Positions 57,619 to 64,000 of a DNA stretch of 64,000 nt are shown piece by piece; positions within the stretch are counted from its first letter, which is position 1, and each line of letters starts with the position of its first letter. This DNA is from Pseudomonadota bacterium (lineage in GTDB: Bacteria > Myxococcota_A > Polyangia > Polyangiales > Polyangiaceae). The position numbers and the translations under genes are program-made. The notes under the pieces are model-generated. The model saw only the letters and a program-made list of their open reading frames with translations. It was not told the origin of the DNA and searched no databases. The stretch lies in the NCBI GenBank assembly GCA_023428245.1, contig JAEYYX010000091.1, positions 62,001 through 126,000 of the forward strand, given 5' to 3'.

Positions 57619-59655
57619 ATGCGCGCCTTGCCCCTTGTCCTCGCGAACTCGCTCCTGCTTTGCGCAGGCTCTGCTCTGGCGGCGGTCGAGCCAAAAGCGA
57701 CCATTGAGGCTTCTGCCGAAGGAGACGGCTCCTCGTCAGAAGGCGCCGACGACGCGCCGTCCCCCGGTGTGCCCGATGAGCCCCCGTCTCTCCAACCAGA
57801 AGGCGACTCGAGCGCCTCGGAACCTTCCGCGGTCGACGTCGTGGTCACCGGATCCCGGACTCGCGAGTCGAGCAAGTCGAGTGTCGTTGCGACCCAGGTC
57901 ATAGGGAGCGCCGAGATGCGCCGAACCGGTGCGACCGCCCTCGATGGTGTTCTCGAGGCGCAACCCGGCCTCCAGGTCGAACGCACCTTCCGCGGCAGCG
58001 AGCTCTGGTTTCGCGGTCTCGACCCCGAATACACGCTGATCCTCGTCGATGGTCAGAGAGTCCCTGGACGGGTCGGCGGAGCCGTCGATCTCGGTCGCTA
58101 TTCCTTGGAGGCGGTGGAACGCGTCGAGATCGTACGCGGCCCATCATCAGCTCTTTATGGGTCTGACGCGATCGGAGGTGTGGTCAACCTCATCACTCGC
58201 GAGAGTCACCACGAGCTCGAAGCCGAGGCGGAAGGACGGATTTTCACCCAGGATGCGCTCGCTTTCTCCGGCCGCGTTTCCGGACGCCCGGCGGAAGCTC
58301 TCGGCATTTCACTCAGCGCGGGGCACCAGCGCCGCGCCCCCTTTCGACGCGATCCAGACTCGACCACGACCACAGGAAGCGGACTCCACCTCGACACCGC
58401 CGGCGCAACACTCACGGTGGGCCGCGTGAACCAAGGACGCGTCCGACTGAGCGCCGACTATTCGCGCACCCGACTCGACGGCGTCGACGAAGGAGCGGGT
58501 CGCGCCATCTTCGACCGGACCCAGCTCCAGGAGCAGGCAATGTTCAGGGGGTCCTACGACAAACGCTCTCAGACCCTCAGCCTGCAGAGCGGTGCTTCGT
58601 ACTCCCAGTTTCGGGAACAGTACCTCACCGATCAAAGAGGGAGCGTCGCCCTCGACAGTTATCAAGACAACCGCGAACACCAGGGCCTCCTGCACACTGT
58701 CGTCAGCTCGACCTGGGACCGGAGCCACCGCACGACAGTCGGCGGCGAAATTCTTGGGCAAATACTCGATTCCCAGCGTCTCCGTAGCCGCGGCACGCGC
58801 ACCCGCTACTCTGCCTTTGCGGAGCATCGCGTCGCTTTGTACGCCGAAGACAGAGAGCTCATCGCCGTCGTGCTCGGCGCTCGCGCCGACATCGATTCGC
58901 AGTTCGGCTCCCAGCTCTCCCCCAAGCTCGCGTTCAAGTGGGACCCTTGGGAATTTCTCACCGTGCGTGCCGGCTATGGGCGAGGTTTTCGCGCCCCTTC
59001 GTTCCAGGAGCTCTTGCTTCGCTTCGAGAACGCAGCTGTGGGCTACGTCGTCTCCGGGAATCCAGACCTTCGCGCGGAATCCTCCCACAGCGTCGATCTC
59101 GGAATTGAATACCGACCGCACCGCGACTGGCTCGCTTCGGTGGCCCTCTTCCGAAACGACCTCTCCGATATGATCACAACCGAGCTGGCGGGGACGTCCT
59201 CGGACTCGGGGACACTCTTCTCCTACCAAAACGCCGCAAACGCGCGCACCCAGGGCATCGAGTCCCAAGTCAATTGGGCTCCGAGCTCGTTCTTTCGTAG
59301 CAGCGTCGGCTACACGTTGACCGAGACCTGGAATAGCGAGCTCGAGCGTCCTCTCACAGGTCGCCCTCTCCATCGCTTCTTCGCCCGCTCGTCCGTCGTT
59401 GTCCCCGGCATCGAGCTCGACGTGAGCGGGCGCGCCACCTTGTCCCTCGAGCGGAAGTTCTACGAAGAGCTCGCGGACGGAAGCACACGCACCATCACCG
59501 GAGAGCCCTTGCTCCAGATTGATCTCCGCATGAGCCGCGCGTTCAGCGATGAGTTTGAGCTGTTCGCCGGTGTGAACAACGTCGCCGAGGCGGGAGACGC
59601 ATACCCCGCCCTTTTGCCCCGCCAGTTCTACGTCGGCCTCCGAGGCAGCTACTGA
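57619..59655 (+). CDS. TonB-dependent outer-membrane receptor, probably haem/iron
   Basis: 678 residues. Signal peptide ALPLVLANSLLLCAGSALA, an acidic/Ser-rich spacer (25-70), TonB-box-like DVVVTGS (about 74-80), plug domain (about 85-195: RRTGATALDGVLEAQPGLQVERT, LVDGQRVPG, VERVEIVRGPSSALYGSDAIGGVVNLIT), and a 22-strand barrel with FRAPSFQELLLRF and NPDLRAESSHSVDLGIEY, ending in an aromatic LRGSY. FRAP and NPDLRPE-type motifs occur in haem receptors of the HmuR/BtuB group. It imports a bound iron chelate or haem using TonB energy. Followed after 21 bp, with an AAGGA ribosome-binding site, by a HmuY-type lipoprotein gene. Confidence 0.92.
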   Translation: MRALPLVLANSLLLCAGSALAAVEPKATIEASAEGDGSSSEGADDAPSPGVPDEPPSLQPEGDSSASEPSAVDVVVTGSRTRESSKSSVVATQVIGSAEMRRTGATALDGVLEAQPGLQVERTFRGSELWFRGLDPEYTLILVDGQRVPGRVGGAVDLGRYSLEAVERVEIVRGPSSALYGSDAIGGVVNLITRESHHELEAEAEGRIFTQDALAFSGRVSGRPAEALGISLSAGHQRRAPFRRDPDSTTTTGSGLHLDTAGATLTVGRVNQGRVRLSADYSRTRLDGVDEGAGRAIFDRTQLQEQAMFRGSYDKRSQTLSLQSGASYSQFREQYLTDQRGSVALDSYQDNREHQGLLHTVVSSTWDRSHRTTVGGEILGQILDSQRLRSRGTRTRYSAFAEHRVALYAEDRELIAVVLGARADIDSQFGSQLSPKLAFKWDPWEFLTVRAGYGRGFRAPSFQELLLRFENAAVGYVVSGNPDLRAESSHSVDLGIEYRPHRDWLASVALFRNDLSDMITTELAGTSSDSGTLFSYQNAANARTQGIESQVNWAPSSFFRSSVGYTLTETWNSELERPLTGRPLHRFFARSSVVVPGIELDVSGRATLSLERKFYEELADGSTRTITGEPLLQIDLRMSRAFSDEFELFAGVNNVAEAGDAYPALLPRQFYVGLRGSY

Positions 59656-59676
59656 CCCTTTCACAAGGAACCTCCC

Positions 59677-60954
59677 ATGCGCTCTCTCCTTGCCCCTCTC
59701 CTCTTCTCCATGCTGTCCGCGAGCTGCGCCGAACGGCTCGTCGCCACCAACAACGGAACCGAAAGCGCGGGCGGCGGGGCGAACGGTGGCCCGGTCCAAG
59801 GCCCCGCGCTCCCAAGAAAAAGCGGCAACTTCGAGCACGAAGTGCTTGAGGACGGATCCGTCCGGACCCGCGTCGACGCCACCGATATGGAGGCCTGGCA
59901 ACGGCTCGATCTCGACACAGGCAGCGCGGATGACTCCGCCTGGGACCTGCAGTTTCGCCGGTTCTACGTGCTGTCCAACGGAGGGGTGACGGGAAAAGGA
60001 GGAGTCCGCACGCTGAAACTGACGGACGCCCAGTTCGAAGAGGTCGTCGCTGTTCCGGAGAGCGCCCAGTTTCGCGTCGACACTGAGGACGGCGAGGACG
60101 AGGGGGACGTGTTCGACAGCATCTTCAACGACGGGCTCGACGACTGGTACGACTACGCTCTCGCTCACCACACCCTGACCTCGCGCAGCTACGTCTACAT
60201 TGTCCGCTCGACGGAGCGCCGCTACTTCAAACTTACTCTCGAAGACTACTACGACGAGGTGGGCACGTCGGGAATCGTGACGTTTCGCTGGGCTCGCCTC
60301 GAGAGTCCCGACGAGCCGGCGAATGAATCGCCGGACGACGAGGAAGAGCCGCCGGACGGGGATGCGCCGGACGATGAGCATCCGACCGAAGAATGGCCAC
60401 CAAACGAGCCGTCCGACGAAGAGCCAATTGCTGAGGAGCCGGTCGACGAAGAGCCACCTGACGACGGACAGCCTGACGAAGAGCCCACCGATCTGGTTCG
60501 ATATTCGGTCGACGCAACGAGCTACGAGCTCATGACCTACGTGTCCCTGGATCGTGGGGTGCTCCCTCCTGAGACGGAGACCGCGAGCCTAGATTGGGAC
60601 CTCGCCTTCCTCCGCTACAACCTCTTCACGAACAGCGGGACCAGCGGGCCTGGCCAAGGAGGAGCCAAGCTCGACGACTCCGGGCTTCCTTACGAAGAAC
60701 TCATGAGCGTGAGCCCTGACGGCTTTATACCCGACGAGGTTCTTCCTGCGGACGGAGCTCCCGGTTCCGCCGAAGGAACCAAGAACTCCGTGCTCCAAGA
60801 CTGGTATGACTACCAAGGCCTCGGCGCGCTCACCGCCAAGACTCAAACGTTCGTCATCCGCACCGCCGCCGGAACCTACGGAAAGCTCCGCATTTGGCGC
60901 TACACGAGCGGCGTCTTCGAAATCTCCTTCCTCCCTGTCTCGGTCGAGAACTGA
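59677..60954 (+). CDS. Surface lipoprotein with two HmuY-like domains
   Basis: 425 residues. Lipobox LSASC (Cys 17). Two copies of the HmuY fold: domain A (about 52-206) and domain B (about 274-422), sharing WDLxFxRYxxxxNxGxSG (89-106 and 307-324), DWYDY (156-160 and 375-379) and a Y-x-KLxxxxY strand. They are joined by a 64-residue acidic, Pro-rich linker (about 209-272). HmuY proteins take haem from host or environmental haemoproteins and pass it to the TonB receptor; classical HmuY has one domain. Domain B contains no His and domain A only three, so haem ligation may differ or another ligand is used. Middle gene of a TonB-HmuY-kelch run. Confidence 0.88.
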   Translation: MRSLLAPLLFSMLSASCAERLVATNNGTESAGGGANGGPVQGPALPRKSGNFEHEVLEDGSVRTRVDATDMEAWQRLDLDTGSADDSAWDLQFRRFYVLSNGGVTGKGGVRTLKLTDAQFEEVVAVPESAQFRVDTEDGEDEGDVFDSIFNDGLDDWYDYALAHHTLTSRSYVYIVRSTERRYFKLTLEDYYDEVGTSGIVTFRWARLESPDEPANESPDDEEEPPDGDAPDDEHPTEEWPPNEPSDEEPIAEEPVDEEPPDDGQPDEEPTDLVRYSVDATSYELMTYVSLDRGVLPPETETASLDWDLAFLRYNLFTNSGTSGPGQGGAKLDDSGLPYEELMSVSPDGFIPDEVLPADGAPGSAEGTKNSVLQDWYDYQGLGALTAKTQTFVIRTAAGTYGKLRIWRYTSGVFEISFLPVSVEN

Positions 60955-60977
60955 TCCTCATGCCCCAAGAAGAACTG

Positions 60978-63020
60978 ATGAAACGCTTCCCCTCCCTCTC
61001 CTCTCCGCTCCTCGGCTGCGCCGCGCTGCTGCTCGCTGCGTGTTCGGCACAGACGACTCCTCTTGCCTCGAGCCGCGCCCCGAGGGCTGCCTCGAAGCTG
61101 GCGCAGACACCGGTCGTTCACGACGAAAGTGCAAAGGCTGAGCCCCGCGTGTTGCTCGCTAACACTGTGCGCACATCGGGGGCGCTCTTGCCTCCCTTAC
61201 CTGTCGCGGTGACGAGCTTCGGCGCCGCGGCCACGAGTGACTCCCTCTACGTCGTCGGCGGCTACTCGGGGACGCCCCACGCCTACTCTCGCGAGGGACA
61301 ATCGAAGGCGGTCCTCGAGTATCGCGGCGGCGAGGCGGGCTGGCAGAATATCGCGGAGCTGCCCGAGGGCCTCCAGGGCCTCGCGAGCGTCCTCTTTGGT
61401 CGTGAGCTCTGCACTTTCGGGGGGAGCCACGCGGAGAACGCAGCGTCAGAAGCGACGATCATGAAGTCGAGCGCCCGGGCCCTCTGTCTCGACCTGGACA
61501 AAAAGACTTGGCGCCAGCTGCCAGACCTTCCCGCGCCTCGTTCGTCCCACGCCGCCGCCCTCATTGGCAGTACCGTGTATGTCACGGGTGGTTGGAGCCT
61601 CTCGGGTCGCCCGGACAGCGGCGTCTTCACTTCAGAGCTCGCGCTGCTCGACCTCTCGTCAAAGACGCCGACCTGGAAGGCGGTCCCGGCTCCTTTCCAA
61701 AGGCGCGCCCTCGCCGTCGCAGGAGTAGGACAGAACCTCGTGGTCGTCGGAGGTATGTCCGAAGAGGGGCGACCGACCGCCAAGACGGACGTTTACGATG
61801 CGCGCTCGGGACAATGGTCCAGCGCCCCGGACTTTCCCGGCGACGCCTTCGGAATCGCCGCCTCTCGCATCGGTGATCGCGTGTACGCCTCCGGTCGCGA
61901 AGGAATCCTTTATTCCTATCACCCGGGAGACAAAGAGTGGATCCGAGTACGTACGCTCGCCTACGGCCGATTCTTCCACCAGCTCGTTCCCCAGGGCGGA
62001 GAGCTCGTCGCCCTGGGAGGAATCGGCGGCATGCACACCCGCGGCCGGACACGGGCCATCGAGAAGATTCCGCTCAGCGGCTTCTCCTATGGTCAGCTCA
62101 CCGTCGAGTCCCCGATGAGCGCGAAGAATCGCCAGGGATACTTCGTGAGCGGCGAGGAAATTTATTTCTTCGGCGGGAACCGAAGCCTCGAACAACACGA
62201 CTTCGAGCGCGAACACTTCACGAGTGAGGGTTGGTCCTTCGATCTAGCTACGCTGACCTTCACGGAAGCCGCGCCTTTCCCCTACCGCCGCCAGAGCATG
62301 CAGACGATCGCGACAGAAGGAGGCGGGCTCGCGCTCGGAGGCTTCGGACACGAACCCCTCACGAGCCCCGAGAGCCAGGCCGTCTCCCACGCCGAGGTGT
62401 TTCGCTTCGACGCAGAAGAAGGCCGGTGGTCAGAAGATGGCGCGTTCCCGCGCGGCCGGACCCAATTCGGCGTCGCTCAGAACGAACGCGGTTTGTTCGT
62501 GCTCGGCGGCTTGAACTACGACCCAAACCGCAAGAACGCTTTCGAGCACGATCGCTCGCTCTGGCGCCGCGCCCCCTCGAGCGGGACCTTCGAGACCTTG
62601 GACATCAAGCTGCCCGGTCCGCGCCGCGCCTTCGCTGGAGCTCAGCTCGCCGACAAGTACTACATGGTCGGGGGCATGAAAGAGAACTTCGAGCTCGCCC
62701 CTGATTGCCAGATCTTCGACCTCAAGACGGAGACCTTCGAGAGTATGCCCTGTCCGGCGGCTCGTCTCTCCGGCGATCTGATTCCTGCCGGCGGAAAGCT
62801 CTATCTCGTCGGCGGTTCGGTGAAACGAGGCGACGCTCTGACCGAAAGCGACGAGATCGAGGTCTTCGATCCCGCGAACAAGGCCTGGTCAAAGCTGCCC
62901 TTCCGACTCCCGCTCCCCGCGCGACACCTCCGAGCCTTCCCCTACCGCGACCAGATCTTACTCCTCACGACCCACTCACCCCAAAGTGAGCTAACGATGG
63001 CATTCATCTCGCCCGAATGA
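60978..63020 (+). CDS. Kelch-repeat beta-propeller lipoprotein
   Basis: 680 residues from ATG 60978 (basic start MKRFPSLSS, lipobox LAAC, Cys about 22); an ATG at 60960 is possible. The body is at least two propellers' worth of kelch blades, each with a hydrophobic-GG element: LYVVGGYSG, LCTFGGSHA, VYVTGGWSL, LVVVGGMSE, LVALGGIGG, IYFFGGNRS, LALGGFGHE, LFVLGGLNY, YYMVGGMKE and LYLVGGSVK. Likely a surface protein-binding scaffold. It starts 23 bp after the double-HmuY stop, so it appears to be the third gene of a Fur-controlled operon; no kelch protein belongs to the classical HmuR/HmuY system. Confidence 0.85.
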   Translation: MKRFPSLSSPLLGCAALLLAACSAQTTPLASSRAPRAASKLAQTPVVHDESAKAEPRVLLANTVRTSGALLPPLPVAVTSFGAAATSDSLYVVGGYSGTPHAYSREGQSKAVLEYRGGEAGWQNIAELPEGLQGLASVLFGRELCTFGGSHAENAASEATIMKSSARALCLDLDKKTWRQLPDLPAPRSSHAAALIGSTVYVTGGWSLSGRPDSGVFTSELALLDLSSKTPTWKAVPAPFQRRALAVAGVGQNLVVVGGMSEEGRPTAKTDVYDARSGQWSSAPDFPGDAFGIAASRIGDRVYASGREGILYSYHPGDKEWIRVRTLAYGRFFHQLVPQGGELVALGGIGGMHTRGRTRAIEKIPLSGFSYGQLTVESPMSAKNRQGYFVSGEEIYFFGGNRSLEQHDFEREHFTSEGWSFDLATLTFTEAAPFPYRRQSMQTIATEGGGLALGGFGHEPLTSPESQAVSHAEVFRFDAEEGRWSEDGAFPRGRTQFGVAQNERGLFVLGGLNYDPNRKNAFEHDRSLWRRAPSSGTFETLDIKLPGPRRAFAGAQLADKYYMVGGMKENFELAPDCQIFDLKTETFESMPCPAARLSGDLIPAGGKLYLVGGSVKRGDALTESDEIEVFDPANKAWSKLPFRLPLPARHLRAFPYRDQILLLTTHSPQSELTMAFISPE

Positions 63021-63364
63021 ACTCGCTCTACCCTCAGGTGGCTCCCGCCCCATGGGCGAGCGCCACCTGAGGGTGGCTCCCGCGCACCTGCCTACCGCTG
63101 ACAGCTCCCTTCACTCGGCAAGGAATAGGTCGCGGAGCAGTCCTTCCTTGGGCAGCCGAGCGACTGACAGGCGGCGCCTATGGCTGCGAAGCAGGACGAG
63201 GTCACAGCCAAGTTGCAGTCAGACGAAGGCTCCCCGCGCGACGCCTCATCCAGGTCCGCGCGAAGGGAGCCCTTTTTTGGAGGTGCTCTCCCCGGGGAAC
63301 TGAGGCCCCCGCTTTTGGACTACAACTCATCGCTAGGCGAAAAGAGAAGTGAGCACCGCACGTT
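63021..63364. other. 344-bp convergent intergenic region
   Basis: Between the kelch stop and the convergent lipoprotein stop. Contains the strong stem-loop at 63031-63073. On the - strand a short frame (about 63218-63088) reads a Cys-rich end (DCNLAVTSSCF, then GCPRKDC, ending GSCQR-stop) without a start codon, reminiscent of a decayed C-terminus of a protein like the downstream one; not called as a gene. Confidence 0.45.
63031..63073. terminator. Long perfect stem-loop after the kelch gene
   Basis: Perfect 12-bp arms CCCTCAGGTGGC (63031-63042) and GCCACCTGAGGG (63062-63073), with an inner CGCCC / GGGCG pairing. Begins 10 bp after the kelch stop. No U-run follows; a strong intrinsic or bidirectional terminator is inferred. 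Confidence 0.7.
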
Positions 63365-64000
63365 TCATCTCTGATAACACGCCCGGAAAACGTCGCAGGC
63401 GGGGATGCCGGTGATGTCCGGAGGGGGACTGACGGTGTAAGCCTGAGCTTCCGAGTAGCTCATAGAACAACCTACCACCGTCTCAGGAACCGTGATGGCG
63501 GCAACACAGGCCTTGTATTCGCCGACTGTGGCCGCGCAGCGCGCAGTGGTGACGAGCCCGAAGGCCTGACACTCGACATCGATGGACCCGTCACCACGAG
63601 ACGCGATGCACGCGCTCCGCAGTCGCTCACACTCCGCGGCGTAGTCCGCCTCGGCGCCTTCCCGTGCCGTGAGCATCGCTCGAACGTCGCAGCGCTGATA
63701 CAGCTTCTCTTCCGTCATATCCGAAAGGCAGAGCGCCGTCGCCTCTTCCTCCGTCAGCTCGTTGAGTTTTCGGTCGTCGTTCGGAGGAGGAAGAGGCGAC
63801 GCGCCGCCGCTCGCGGGCCCTTGGGTTCCTCCGCCGCTCCCCCCGGGATCCCCTGCGCCTCCACTGGCAGTCCCTGCGCCTCCGCTTCCTGCCCGCTCGC
63901 CAGAACCGCCGCTCCCTGAAGAGTTTCCGCCTCCCTCATTCCCCTCAGCCTGGCCACAGGACGCCTGAGACAGCGCGCACCCGAGGCCGGGCCTCAAATC
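63365..64000 (-). CDS. Linker-rich Cys-containing lipoprotein, 5' end outside window
   Basis: The frame is open from base 64000 on the - strand (visible start DLRPGLGCALSQASCGQ), so the start and signal peptide lie beyond the window; a TTG at 63997 is unlikely to be the true start. QASC may be the lipobox. A Gly/Ser linker (GGGNSSGSGGSGERAGSGG...) is followed by a ~150-residue domain with about ten Cys (LTEEEATALCLSDMTEEKLYQRC, IPACDVFRACYQR). No family recognised; similar secreted Cys-helical proteins with such linkers are frequent in Polyangia. Confidence 0.7.
   Translation of the reverse strand, partial: DLRPGLGCALSQASCGQAEGNEGGGNSSGSGGSGERAGSGGAGTASGGAGDPGGSGGGTQGPASGGASPLPPPNDDRKLNELTEEEATALCLSDMTEEKLYQRCDVRAMLTAREGAEADYAAECERLRSACIASRGDGSIDVECQAFGLVTTARCAATVGEYKACVAAITVPETVVGCSMSYSEAQAYTVSPPPDITGIPACDVFRACYQR

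Noticed and set aside
58309..60381. 690-residue open frame on the - strand
   Set aside because: Antisense to the TonB receptor and double-HmuY genes; no family features.
1..64000. tRNA, rRNA, insertion sequences, prophage or integrase genes
   Set aside because: None could be recognised by eye in sequence or gene content; a covariance-model and IS search would be needed to exclude small RNAs.

Overview
This window is a high-GC, densely coded chromosomal segment from what is most likely a myxobacterium-like member of the Myxococcota (Polyangia grade). That placement is inferred from content: many secreted lipoproteins in which a lipobox is followed by long Gly/Ser 'SGGAGG' linkers, Cys-rich 'ETDxDCGG' repeat proteins, a GH10 xylanase with CBM6, a GH12-like protein, kelch and VWA lipoproteins, and sigma54-type regulation. 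I recognised no rRNA, tRNA, insertion sequence, prophage or CRISPR array. About 49 protein genes are supported; the first (fumC) and the last (a lipoprotein) run off the window ends.

Layout. 0-6 kb: fumC, a VWA lipoprotein with an in-frame hexanucleotide repeat, then a cytochrome P450 diverging from an FAD-linked oxidase. 6-14.6 kb: a Cys-rich repeat lipoprotein, the ackA-pta acetate/acetyl-CoA pair with a lipoprotein hydrolase upstream, and a LysR regulator diverging from a ferredoxin-NADP reductase, an arrangement like finR/fprA. 14.6-25.3 kb: two linker-rich lipoproteins (one GH12-like and lacking the catalytic nucleophile), a three-gene run (lipid kinase, metallophosphoesterase, aminotransferase), a CysJ-like diflavin reductase and a TrmK-like tRNA methyltransferase. 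25.3-36.4 kb: GH10 xylanase, an Omp85/BamA-like barrel, small membrane and zinc-ribbon proteins, an OpgG-like lipoprotein, a glycolipid-binding-family protein, an outer-membrane barrel translationally coupled to a Cys-rich lipoprotein, and a di-haem cytochrome c peroxidase.

36.4-47 kb: modABC molybdate importer, a CopD-like membrane protein, the NO-stress pair ric (ytfE/scdA) and norR transcribed divergently, a GT-C-like membrane protein with a discoidin-like tail, an ATP-grasp-like/TPR protein and an AlkC-type DNA glycosylase. The ric/norR gap has a near-consensus sigma54 promoter, two perfect palindromes suited to NorR, and a 13-bp tandem repeat array over the ribosome-binding region of ric. 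47-55.8 kb: two convergent P-type ATPases, D-lactate dehydrogenase, a small P-loop ATPase and a beta-CASP metallo-beta-lactamase nuclease. With ackA-pta, norR and ric these suggest a low-oxygen or nitrosative-stress life style (inference).

55.9-63 kb is the most interesting part. A two-repeat lipoprotein of unknown family diverges from a three-gene run: TonB-dependent receptor, a lipoprotein with two HmuY-like domains joined by an acidic/proline linker, and a kelch-repeat lipoprotein. An 88-bp gap between the divergent genes carries a 14/19 match to the Fur box, overlapped by candidate promoters for both directions. I read it as a Fur-controlled surface iron/haem acquisition locus with two components (two-repeat lipoprotein and kelch lipoprotein) not part of the classical HmuR/HmuY system.
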